Positions 1-6,239 of a stretch of 11,378 bases of DNA are shown one piece after another (the first letter of the stretch is position 1; every line of letters begins with the position of its first letter). The DNA is from Oscillospiraceae bacterium (GTDB taxonomy: Bacteria > Bacillota > Clostridia > Oscillospirales > CAG-272), in NCBI GenBank assembly GCA_009788105.1, contig WQSD01000020.1, positions 1 through 11,378 on the forward strand, written 5' to 3'. The notes beneath the pieces were generated by a model that was not told the DNA's origin, made no database searches, and saw nothing but the letters and a program-made list of their open reading frames with translations. The position numbers and the translations under genes are program-made.

Positions 1-1
1 T

Positions 2-877
2 GTTGTCGGTGCAGACGGCGAGAAAACCATCAAGCCCTTTACCCTGCTTGCAGCAGTATCGGCAGGTGTGCTTGGTGCGGGAACTCTTCGATTTGCCGAA
101 GGGGGAATTGCGGTGGAGTCTATTGTGGTCGGAGACCCCCACGGCGCACTGCTTGCCACGCTAATAGCCGTGGAGCTTATTCGACGAATCGAAGGAAAAA
201 CAAAGTTCGACCTACTTGTCATACCCTCACTTGTAATTATAATCAGCGGAACTATCGGACAAATTATTACTCCCATACTCACCTCAGCAATGGGATACTT
301 TGGCGAATTTGTGGTGCGCATTACCGATATGCACACCCTGCCAATGAGCATTTTGATTGCAGTGATTATCGGTCTGACGTTGACCTTGCCCATTGTTTCT
401 TCTGCCGCACTGTGCATTGCCATTGGCATTGGCATTCCGGCAGAAGGAGTGACCGAAATCGGCACTCTTGCCGCCGGAGCAGCTCTTGCGGGAGCTTCGG
501 CACAAATGGTAGGCTTTGCAGTTGCATCTTTCCGTGAAAATGGTGCAGGAGGACTTGTCGCTCAAGGAATTGGCACGTCCATGATTCAATTCTCCAACAT
601 TATCAAAAATCCGTGGGTATGGCTTCCGCCCACTGTGGCAAGTGCAATTTCCGGCCCGATTGCCGCGGTACTCTTGAACATGAGAACAACATCCGTTGGT
701 GCAGGCATGGGTACATCTGGACTTGTCGGTCCGTTCCAAACTATATATGCAATGGGAGCAAGCGGTTTTCTTCCTATGATTATTGCCTGTGTCATTGTTC
801 CTGCCGTGGTTTCGCTTTTGGTTTCCGAACTTATGCGAAAAAAGGGACTTATTAAGGCTGGAGATTTGAAGTTATAG
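2..877 (+). CDS. PTS_EIIC_2-type membrane transporter (5'-truncated)
   Basis: The frame is open to the left edge, so the N-terminus is missing. The visible 291 codons form a very hydrophobic polytopic membrane protein with about seven or eight predicted spans separated by glycine- and alanine-rich loops. The C-terminal part, with GLVGPFQTIYAMGASGF, a last hydrophobic span and a short basic tail ending in AGDLKL, is what I recognise from the PTS_EIIC_2 family (PF13303), usually about 340-370 residues in Clostridia. The family is annotated as a sugar phosphotransferase membrane component, but members often lack partner IIA and IIB genes and their substrate is unknown. A GTG at 68 could be mistaken for the start, but coding sequence clearly continues upstream of it (VVGADGEKTIKPFTLL). 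The assignment comes from recognising motifs, not from an alignment. Confidence 0.75.
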   Translation, partial: VVGADGEKTIKPFTLLAAVSAGVLGAGTLRFAEGGIAVESIVVGDPHGALLATLIAVELIRRIEGKTKFDLLVIPSLVIIISGTIGQIITPILTSAMGYFGEFVVRITDMHTLPMSILIAVIIGLTLTLPIVSSAALCIAIGIGIPAEGVTEIGTLAAGAALAGASAQMVGFAVASFRENGAGGLVAQGIGTSMIQFSNIIKNPWVWLPPTVASAISGPIAAVLLNMRTTSVGAGMGTSGLVGPFQTIYAMGASGFLPMIIACVIVPAVVSLLVSELMRKKGLIKAGDLKL

Positions 878-894
878 GGAGAAATATTCCTGCC

Positions 895-969
895 TGGGGT
901 TTGGAGTTGCTTTTAGTCGGGCGGTGGTAAACCCCACATCTGTAGGGACGACAACCTGCCGTCTCTACA
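895..969. repeat. two consecutive inverted repeats downstream of the PTS-like gene
   Basis: TGGGGTTT (895-902) pairs with AAACCCCA (929-936) across a 26-nt loop. Directly after it, TGTAGGGACG (941-950) pairs with CGTCTCTACA (960-969) with one G-T pair and a 9-nt loop, followed by AAAAA. There is no T run, so this is not a classical intrinsic terminator. The outer TGTAGGG/CTACA motif resembles the arms of the larger palindromic element at 4714-4811, so it may be a shortened member of the same dispersed family. That relation is inference. Confidence 0.5.
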
Positions 970-1069
970 AAAACACCCGTCTTGGCAGAAAAATACTGCC
1001 AATCCACCCTCTTCCCAAAAAAAGAGCTTTGGTGCGGTGCGCCCTTGACCTTTGCCTTTTCATTAAATC

Positions 1070-1145
1070 AATTTGCGTAGCAAATTTTCCTTCATTCTTC
1101 ATTTTTAATTCTTCATTTTTAATTCTTAATTCTTAATTCTTAATT
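1070..1145. repeat. AT-rich intergenic repeat: palindrome plus TTAATTC tandem units
   Basis: A 7-bp palindrome AATTTGC-GTA-GCAAATT (1070-1086) is followed by tandem copies of a degenerate unit: TTCATTTTTAATTC twice, then the heptamer TTAATTC about three to four times, ending near 1145. The composition differs sharply from the flanking genes. I know similar heptamer-like intergenic repeats from other bacterial genomes, and this looks like a dispersed noncoding repeat. The rest of 878-1188 shows no gene that I can support. The block sits just before the tex ribosome binding site and could affect the tex leader. Confidence 0.6.
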
Positions 1146-1188
1146 TCCCTTGCCCTCTCCACACTAATCCCAACAAAAGGACACTACC

Positions 1189-3318
1189 ATGGACATTATC
1201 AAAATTTTATGCACTGAATTTAGCCTTAAACCTGAATACGTGGAAAACGTGATTGCCCTTATCGACGAGGGTAACACTATTCCCTTTATTGCTCGCTACC
1301 GCAAGGAGTTGACCGGGTCGCTGGATGACCAGGTTCTGCGTGACCTTGCGGACAGGTTAGAGTACCTTCGCAATCTACAAAAGCGGAAAGAGGAGGTGCG
1401 GGCTTCTATCGAGGAGCAGGGCAAAATGACGGAAGAAATCGCCGCCGCACTTGACGCCGCCGAGATTTTGTCCGAGGTAGAGGACATCTACCGCCCGTAC
1501 AAGCCTAAGCGGAAAACCCGTGCCAGTATTGCTCGTGCAAAGGGGCTTGAGCCGCTTGCTTTGGCGATTCTTGAGCAATCCCCGAACAGCGAACCGCCAC
1601 TTGCTCTTGCGGCGGAATATGTGAACGGGGAGCTTGAGGTGGCAACCGCAGAAGATGCCTTGCAGGGAGCGAAAGACATCATCGCCGAAATTGCGGCAGA
1701 TGACGCTGAAGTGCGGAAAAATCTACGCCAGCAGTACCTAATGTTCGGCATGGTGACTTCCAAGGGAGCAACCGAGGAGGACAGCGTTTACGCCGACTAT
1801 TACGACTTTAGCGAGGCATTCCGCAAAGTGCCGGGATACCGTGTGCTTGCCCTGAATCGCGGCGAGAAAGAGGGCATTCTAAAGGTGTCGGTGGAACTTG
1901 AGGACGCAAAGGCTTTGCGTGTGATTTATCACAGCTTTTTGAAGAACGGCTCTCCATGCACGGTTGCTGTACAAGCCGCCCTTGACGACTCGTGGTCACG
2001 GCTGATTGCCCCCTCCGTGGAGAACGAAATGCGTTCGGACAAGACGGCGGCAGCCTCCGAAGAGGCCATCCGTGTGTTTGGGCAAAACTTGCGCCCCCTA
2101 CTCATGCAACCGCCTGTGGGTGGTCATGTTGTCATGGCAATTGACCCTGGTTTCCGCACAGGGTGCAAGGTGGCGGTGGTTGACCCCACAGGGCTACTGT
2201 TAGACACAGGGGTCATCTACCCTGTGCCTCCAATGAACAAATTCGACGAAGCCGAGCGCATCCTTGAGCGGTTCGTGAAAACTCACGGGGTGACGGTAAT
2301 TGCCATCGGTAACGGCACGGCAGGACGAGAGACCGAGGCTTTTGTTGCCGACTTAATCAAGAAAAAAGCCGACTGGAGCGGCGTAGGATATGTTGTTGTC
2401 AACGAATCCGGGGCGTCGGTGTATTCCGCAAGCAAGCTGGCGGCGCAAGAGTTTCCCCAACTTGACGTGTCACTCCGTTCGGCGGTGTCAATTGCACGGC
2501 GACTGCAAGACCCCCTTGCGGAGCTTGTGAAAATCGACCCGAAAGCCATTGGCGTGGGGCAGTATCAGCATGATATGCCGCCCAAGCGATTAGACGAAAC
2601 TCTCCGCGGAGTGGTGGAAGATTGCGTGAATGCGGTGGGTGTTGACTTGAACACCGCGTCCCCCTCTCTTCTTGAAAATGTTTCCGGGATAAACGCCGCA
2701 ATTGCAAAGCAAATTGTGGTTTATCGTGAGGAAAACGGGGCGTTCCGTGACCGTGTGGCACTAAAAAAAGTGCCAAAACTGGGACCAAAAGCCTTCGAGC
2801 AGTGCGCAGGATTTTTGCGGGTGCGTGATGGGAAAAATCCGTTAGACAACACAGGGGTTCACCCTGAAAGCTATGCGGCTGTGAAGCAGTTATACGCCAT
2901 CACGGACGCCAAAGATGCAGAGGGGCTTGCGGCGGCGTGCGAAAACGCCGAGCAAGTAGCCGAACAGGTGGGCATTGGCATGCCAACCCTGCGGGACATT
3001 CTCGCAGAGCTTGCAAAGCCGGGGCGCGACCCACGGGAAGAGCTGCCGCCACTTGTCCTACGCACCGATGTGTTGGACATGAAAGACTTGTACGTGGGCA
3101 TGGAACTGTCTGGCACTGTGCGAAACGTGATAGACTTTGGTGCGTTTGTGGACATTGGTGTGCATCAAGACGGGCTGGTGCATATCTCCCAAATCGTCGA
3201 CCGCTATATCAAGCACCCCTCTGAGGTGCTGACAGTTGGGGATATTGTCAAGGTGAAAGTAGTGAAAATAGAGCTTGATAAGAAGCGAATCGGACTGAGT
3301 ATGAAAGATGTGAAGTGA
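1189..3318 (+). CDS. tex: Tex family S1 RNA-binding transcription accessory protein
   Basis: This 709-residue protein is close to the usual Tex length (about 720-780). Domains in order: a helical Tex N-terminal region (about 1-310), a YqgF/RNase H-like fold beginning at MAIDPGFRTGCKVAVVD (about 315-450), a helix-hairpin-helix pair starting at GVDLNTAS (residue 484), and a C-terminal S1 domain (about 633-709) with the typical GTVRNVIDFGAFVDIG and DGLVHIS strings. Tex is a cytoplasmic nucleic-acid-binding protein linked to transcription, RNA handling and stress or toxin expression; the biochemical role in this organism is not deducible. The ATG at 1189 has AAAGGA at 1176-1181, seven bases upstream. 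No frameshift or insertion is seen. It appears to be a single-gene unit, because the next gene has its own strong promoter. Confidence 0.96.
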   Translation: MDIIKILCTEFSLKPEYVENVIALIDEGNTIPFIARYRKELTGSLDDQVLRDLADRLEYLRNLQKRKEEVRASIEEQGKMTEEIAAALDAAEILSEVEDIYRPYKPKRKTRASIARAKGLEPLALAILEQSPNSEPPLALAAEYVNGELEVATAEDALQGAKDIIAEIAADDAEVRKNLRQQYLMFGMVTSKGATEEDSVYADYYDFSEAFRKVPGYRVLALNRGEKEGILKVSVELEDAKALRVIYHSFLKNGSPCTVAVQAALDDSWSRLIAPSVENEMRSDKTAAASEEAIRVFGQNLRPLLMQPPVGGHVVMAIDPGFRTGCKVAVVDPTGLLLDTGVIYPVPPMNKFDEAERILERFVKTHGVTVIAIGNGTAGRETEAFVADLIKKKADWSGVGYVVVNESGASVYSASKLAAQEFPQLDVSLRSAVSIARRLQDPLAELVKIDPKAIGVGQYQHDMPPKRLDETLRGVVEDCVNAVGVDLNTASPSLLENVSGINAAIAKQIVVYREENGAFRDRVALKKVPKLGPKAFEQCAGFLRVRDGKNPLDNTGVHPESYAAVKQLYAITDAKDAEGLAAACENAEQVAEQVGIGMPTLRDILAELAKPGRDPREELPPLVLRTDVLDMKDLYVGMELSGTVRNVIDFGAFVDIGVHQDGLVHISQIVDRYIKHPSEVLTVGDIVKVKVVKIELDKKRIGLSMKDVK

Positions 3319-3375
3319 GAACCTGAATTACCAACCGCTATTCAAAGGCGAAACAATGCAATTCACATATACTAC

Positions 3376-3404
3376 TTGACAAAGAACAAAATGTATGGTA
3401 TAGT
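3376..3404 (+). promoter_or_regulatory. sigma-A promoter of the LytTR gene
   Basis: TTGACA (3376-3381), a 17-nt spacer and TATAGT (3399-3404) match the consensus at 11 of 12 positions. A TATAAT overlaps at 3404-3409 but would need a 22-nt spacer. The expected start is near 3411-3416, about 55 nt before the TTG start of the LytTR gene. I do not see a clear LytTR-type direct repeat overlapping it. Confidence 0.85.
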
Positions 3405-3467
3405 ATAATCAAGTTATATGATAATGATTACGAGAATGAAAATGCTTGTGAGAAATGAGGGTATAAT

Positions 3468-3956
3468 TTGAAAATATTTATTTTCGATGATGATCTTGCT
3501 AAAAAGCAAAAATATGCAGAATTATTTCTTGCTTTTGGCAAAGAACACAATGTGGATTTTGAAATTATCATTTGTGATAACGAAACTGCTGTGGAACACC
3601 ACAAATTAGGAATTGAAAAAGTTATAACCCACACAAGTGGCGGAGAACTGCGGAATTTTAAGCTGAATAGCATTTTGTATTACGAAACGCAAAATGGAAA
3701 AATTATCGTGTATTACGATGAGAACAAATCATTTGAATTTCCGCAAAGAAACATCACAATTTTGGAAAATGATTTGGGGACATATGGATTTTTTAGAATC
3801 CATCGTTCCTTTGTTGTAGCACTTAGTGCAATAGTCAGCCTAAAATACGATAAAGTTGTGCTACGCAACGGGACAAAGTTGCCGGTCAGCCGTGCAAAGT
3901 ATGCTGCGTTAAAACAACAATTTAATGCACATAAAGTAAGTGTGTTGAAAACCTAA
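3468..3956 (+). CDS. LytTR-domain DNA-binding regulator with a half receiver
   Basis: The 162-residue protein has two parts. Residues 1-45 (MKIFIFDDDLAKKQKYAELF and onward) match the start of a CheY-like receiver: first beta strand, acidic DDD pocket, first helix and second strand. Residues about 57-151 form a full LytTR DNA-binding domain, with SILYYETQNGKIIVYY, the FFRIHRSFVV core and a final NGTKLPVSRAKY stretch. Typical LytR/AlgR regulators have about 230-250 residues; here the receiver's second half, including the phospho-acceptor aspartate, is absent. It is therefore unlikely to be switched by phosphorylation, and no histidine kinase is visible. The start is TTG at 3468 with GAGG at 3457-3460, seven bases upstream. 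A short in-frame leader ORF overlaps the start as TTGA. Base composition is AT-richer than tex. It may act as a constitutive or ligand-independent activator; the target is unknown. Confidence 0.85.
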   Translation: MKIFIFDDDLAKKQKYAELFLAFGKEHNVDFEIIICDNETAVEHHKLGIEKVITHTSGGELRNFKLNSILYYETQNGKIIVYYDENKSFEFPQRNITILENDLGTYGFFRIHRSFVVALSAIVSLKYDKVVLRNGTKLPVSRAKYAALKQQFNAHKVSVLKT

Positions 3957-3970
3957 ACACGGTGTCATAG

Positions 3971-4087
3971 TATTGGGTTTTGTGACAACACAATATTTGT
4001 TCCAATAAAGGGTTTTTACCCCCAGGGCAAGCCCTGGCTCTGCGCCACATTCTGCCGCATCGCCTCAAGGGGCGGGGTATGTACCCC
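3971..4087. repeat. cluster of stem-loops after the LytTR gene
   Basis: This stretch has no supportable gene but several perfect short inverted repeats. TATTGG (3971-3976) pairs with CCAATA (4002-4007) and encloses TTGTG-ACAA-CACAA (3980-3993). CCAGGGC-AA-GCCCTGG lies at 4022-4037, and GGGGTA-TG-TACCCC at 4074-4087. None is followed by a proper T run, so I do not call a terminator. It may be a structured 3' end or mosaic repeat debris. The remaining bases to 4212 show only the very weak possible promoter for the CRISPR unit. Confidence 0.4.
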
Positions 4088-4179
4088 CTTTCTTGACTTC
4101 GTTCGGTCATGCCTGTGCAAACGCAGTCGCGACACTCACTTCAACTTGTCAATCAAAAACGGACAGAACTGCTCAAAAA

Positions 4180-4208
4180 TTGCCTTAAAAAGCAGAGGTG
4201 AGAGTAAT
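4180..4208 (+). promoter_or_regulatory. weak possible promoter for the CRISPR unit
   Basis: TTGCCT (4180-4185), 17 nt and AGTAAT (4203-4208) each match the sigma-A consensus at four of six positions. A start about 7 nt after the -10 would fall at the first base of the CRISPR repeat or a few bases inside it. Elements this weak occur by chance, so this is only a candidate. Confidence 0.2.
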
Positions 4209-4212
4209 TTAT

Positions 4213-4299
4213 ATCGCGCCCCTCGTGGGCGTGTGAATTGAAAGCAAAATTGCCGTTACTGGACATAACGAAAACATTGTCGCGCCCCTCGTGGGTGTG
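4213..4299 (+). CRISPR. solitary one-spacer type I-C-like CRISPR unit
   Basis: A 32-nt repeat (4213-4244) begins ATCGCGCCCCTCGTGGGCGT and ends GTGAATTGAAAG, the form of type I-C repeats. A 34-nt unique spacer follows (4245-4278). The second repeat copy (4279-4299) matches the first 21 bases with two substitutions and then loses homology. Both copies fold the same hairpin: CGCGCCC (4215-4221) with GGGCGTG (4227-4233), and CGCGCCC (4281-4287) with GGGTGTG (4293-4299), loop CTCGT. The C-to-T change in the second copy keeps a G-T pair. The 66-nt period fits type I-C spacing. The second copy ends exactly where Cas5d would cut, so one mature crRNA (11-nt handle, spacer, hairpin) could still be formed. 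There are no cas genes in the window and no third repeat. Confidence 0.8.
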
Positions 4300-4318
4300 C
4301 TTTCTTGCTTTTGCCCCA

Positions 4319-4348
4319 ATTATACCACCTCCTTGCTGTGATTGTCAA
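4319..4348 (-). promoter_or_regulatory. sigma-A promoter facing the CRISPR unit (antisense)
   Basis: On the minus strand TTGACA (4348-4343) and TATAAT (4324-4319) match the consensus perfectly, with an 18-nt spacer (4342-4325). Transcription would begin near 4312 and run leftward through both CRISPR repeats, on the strand opposite to the crRNA. No minus-strand protein gene of clear quality follows before the LytTR gene. The spacer contains AAGGAGGTGG, which lies upstream of the expected start and so would not serve as a ribosome binding site for this transcript. Confidence 0.65.
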
Positions 4349-4360
4349 CAGGTTTTTAGT

Positions 4361-4450
4361 CCAGTTTTTTTCAAAAAACTGGTCAGGTGTGGGCGGAAAG
4401 CCCACGACCTCGACATTTTTCTTCAGGTTGGGCTTTCATTAAATGAAAGC
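4361..4450. repeat. three palindromes downstream of the terminase gene
   Basis: A perfect 10-bp inverted repeat CCAGTTTTTT/AAAAAACTGG with a 2-nt centre lies at 4361-4382. GTGGGC-GGAAA-GCCCAC lies at 4389-4405, and GCTTTCATT-A-AATGAAAGC at 4432-4450. The last begins 25 bases after the terminase stop in its reading direction. Together they could end or stabilise the terminase transcript, but none has the stem-then-T-run form of a standard intrinsic terminator. Confidence 0.5.
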
Positions 4451-4475
4451 ACTTTATTGTCTTTGCCTTCCCCTC

Positions 4476-5978
4476 TCACCATTCCCACAATTCCACGCCC
4501 CGCCGTTTGCCGTAAAACCTCGCCACCGCGTCCCCATCATCTTCTCGCTCGCCGCCTACCCGTGACATCAGGGCATATCTCAGCGCCTCCGGCAAGTGGG
4601 TGATGGCGTGGGGTTCGCCGGCGGCGTCCTCCGGGTTGCGTTTATCGAACACAAGAGAGGTCAGACAGCGGTACACCTCGGGGCAATTGCGAAAAATGCG
4701 TAGGCGGGGGATAGGTTCACCCTGTTGTAGGGGCGGATCTTGTGTCCGCCCGCAATGTTGGGCAGGTATCGTTTCACGGGCAGACACAAGGTCTGCCCCT
4801 ACAAGTGAACCCTTGCCGTCGGTGACCGGCCTATCCTCACCCTGCAACCGCACTCCATCTGATACACTAAAATACTCCCGCATTGTGCGCCAGCCCATAA
4901 CCCGTCTGTTGTCTGCTTTTAGCAGAGGAGGAAGGGTCGGGTGGCGGGACATAATCTCCACACCCGAATAGCCCGATTCCTGTCTTCTGTTCCACAGGTC
5001 AGGGCTGGCGACAATATAGGATATTTCATGTCCGACAGAACCGCACAGGGCAGCAACTTCCTCTGCGGCGGCGGACAATGTGAGGTTTGGCAGTGCAAGC
5101 TCGCGGTAGACAACGCAGTTTCCCGCCTCGTCCACCGCCAACAGCAGTACAGCCAGCATATCAAAGCCGTAATCAAGAGCAGCAAAATGCCGCCAGTGAG
5201 AGGGAATCTCGAAGAGGGTGCAAGTGTGCACATCATGGGACAATTCGGGGAAGAACTGCCCCGCAAACACATCCCAGCAACCATCCAACCACGCTTGCCG
5301 CAACTTAGGGGGAAGAGAGTTTAGGTGGCGGGCATAGTCAGGACAGGACTGCATAAGTGCGTCGTTGTCGTACACACGGGCGGGGATAAAGCTGTAGTCA
5401 GCCCCATCCTCCCCCTCGTTGTAGCGGCGGTCAACAAACAACCGCTTCACCCACGAATGCCCCACCCCACCCGGGTTACAGGTGAGGTACATCCGCTTAG
5501 GGAAGTCGTTTGTGCCACGAAGACAAGCAATAAGAGTGTTAAACTGATACTCACTCAGCTGTGTTGCCTCGTCCACTGCAATAACGTCATACTCCTGCCC
5601 CTGATAGCGAAGTGCATCTGATTCAGCTGCGCAAAATCCCAGCTGGATAACACTTCCGTTAGGGAAGGTAAAGACCTTTTTGCTTTCGGAAAAAGACACC
5701 ACAGGGGAAAGCTCGGCAAGCAAGGGGAGAATGTGGTTGCCACGTAATTCGCTGTAGCTCCGGCGGAGCAATAAGCACCGCAATCCACCATAGCGAAGAC
5801 ACATCAACACCAGCTTGCGCCGCAACGCCCAGGACTTGCCACCGCCCCGCGCGCCGCCATAAGCGGTGTACCTCGTTCTTGAGGCGAAAAAATCGCGTTG
5901 CTTAGCGTTAGGTTTCCCACGCAAGATTAGTTTGTTCTCTCTGTTATCTTTTTTGTCTTTCGTTGACTTCTCTTTCAT
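4476..5978 (-). CDS. phage terminase large subunit, orphan, with in-frame insertion
   Basis: This 500-residue protein has the features of a TerL DNA-packaging ATPase-nuclease. The ATPase part shows a Walker A GGARGGGKS (about 41-49), Walker B VIAVDEA (132-138) and the LTCNPGG coupling motif (165-171). The RNase H-like nuclease part shows ALDYG (Asp 269), ASPDLW (Asp 327) and the C-terminal HAITHLPEALRYAL signature, where the acidic residue is Glu. TerL cuts concatemeric phage DNA and pumps it into the prohead. Residues about 390-422 (including GADLVSAR) are encoded by a palindromic element and are foreign to the family; without them the protein would be a normal 467 residues. I chose ATG at 5978 because GAGAGG lies just upstream; a TTG at 6056 is in frame but has no such support. 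Small terminase, portal and capsid genes are absent from the window. Confidence 0.9.
   Translation of the reverse strand: MKEKSTKDKKDNRENKLILRGKPNAKQRDFFASRTRYTAYGGARGGGKSWALRRKLVLMCLRYGGLRCLLLRRSYSELRGNHILPLLAELSPVVSFSESKKVFTFPNGSVIQLGFCAAESDALRYQGQEYDVIAVDEATQLSEYQFNTLIACLRGTNDFPKRMYLTCNPGGVGHSWVKRLFVDRRYNEGEDGADYSFIPARVYDNDALMQSCPDYARHLNSLPPKLRQAWLDGCWDVFAGQFFPELSHDVHTCTLFEIPSHWRHFAALDYGFDMLAVLLLAVDEAGNCVVYRELALPNLTLSAAAEEVAALCGSVGHEISYIVASPDLWNRRQESGYSGVEIMSRHPTLPPLLKADNRRVMGWRTMREYFSVSDGVRLQGEDRPVTDGKGSLVGADLVSARETIPAQHCGRTQDPPLQQGEPIPRLRIFRNCPEVYRCLTSLVFDKRNPEDAAGEPHAITHLPEALRYALMSRVGGEREDDGDAVARFYGKRRGVELWEW
4714..4811. repeat. palindromic mobile-type element inside the terminase gene
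   Basis: The core is 80 bp (4725-4804) with 28-bp terminal inverted repeats (4725-4752 and 4777-4804) that match at 25 of 28 positions; they begin TTGTAGGGGC and end GCCCCTACAA. Outside them, GGTTCAC (4714-4720) and GTGAACC (4805-4811) extend the symmetry with a 4-nt bulge on the left. The 24-nt centre is unique. It has no transposase, so it would be a non-autonomous, REP/MITE-like unit. In the terminase frame it has no stop codon and encodes the peptide that includes GADLVSAR and GRTQDPPLQ. I recognise such peptides as translations of dispersed palindromes in other bacterial genomes; that recollection is not a search result. Confidence 0.85.
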
Positions 5979-6084
5979 TGGTTTCCTCTCGGCTTTGAAA
6001 ATGCACGCCCAGTATACCGCTCCGGCATAGTATGAGAAAATTGCGGAGGGTGGCAAAGAGAACCCACCCTGGGTGATTGAAATG

Positions 6085-6111
6085 AAAAAAGGGTTCGCTC
6101 AGTGCAAACCC
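6085..6111 (-). terminator. intrinsic terminator, minus strand
   Basis: Read on the minus strand, GGGTTTGC, loop ACTGA and GCGAACCC form an 8-bp stem with one G-T pair, followed at once by TTTTTT (6090-6085). It lies downstream of tRNA-Arg and of a first terminator, and upstream of the terminase, so it would keep tRNA transcription from entering the terminase gene. Confidence 0.8.
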
Positions 6112-6168
6112 TGATTTATTCGTGTCGCGTTGCGACGTTCGCTCACGCACTACGGACTGCTCCATTTC

Positions 6169-6194
6169 TAAAAAAAGCGTAAAGGACAACGCTT
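6169..6194 (-). terminator. intrinsic terminator after tRNA-Arg
   Basis: AAGCGT (6175-6180) and ACGCTT (6189-6194) form a 6-bp stem with an 8-nt loop. On the minus strand it runs into a string of Ts (from the A run at 6169-6176), about 45 bases after the tRNA 3' end. It is a good terminator for the tRNA unit. The bases between it and the tRNA contain a second, partly inverted copy of the GGACA/TGTCC core (6184-6188 and 6212-6216), which could enlarge the structure. Confidence 0.7.
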
Positions 6195-6239
6195 TCTTTT
6201 CAGAAATTACGCTGTCCTTCGGCGCTTACAAAAAACGCT

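Noticed and set aside
924..1136. 70-codon open frame after the PTS-like gene
   Set aside because: It runs through palindromes and the AT-rich repeat block, has no ribosome binding site and no recognisable protein pattern.
1296..3224. Several open frames of 60-130 codons overlapping tex in other frames
   Set aside because: They are shadows of the tex reading frame, without ribosome binding sites or recognisable domains.
4136..4212. Minus-strand peptide ending AIFEQFCPFLIDKLK before a stop
   Set aside because: It looks protein-like at the C-terminus, but upstream the frame reads through the CRISPR repeat and spacer. It may be a gene scrap; I cannot support it.
4100..4212. Further CRISPR repeats one period to the left
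   Set aside because: The position 66 bases before the full repeat shows no similarity to it, so the unit has only the two copies.
4245..4278. Spacer targeting a sequence in this window
   Set aside because: Reading both strands by eye gave only short chance matches, such as AAAATTGCC near 4176.
4238..4603. 121-codon plus-strand frame across the CRISPR unit and the terminase end
   Set aside because: It starts inside a CRISPR repeat, crosses palindromes and continues antisense in the terminase; the peptide is low in complexity and proline-rich, as expected for a shadow.
5979..6056. Longer terminase with a TTG start at 6056
   Set aside because: No ribosome binding site is seen there, and the extra 26 residues are not typical of the family; ATG at 5978 has a good site.
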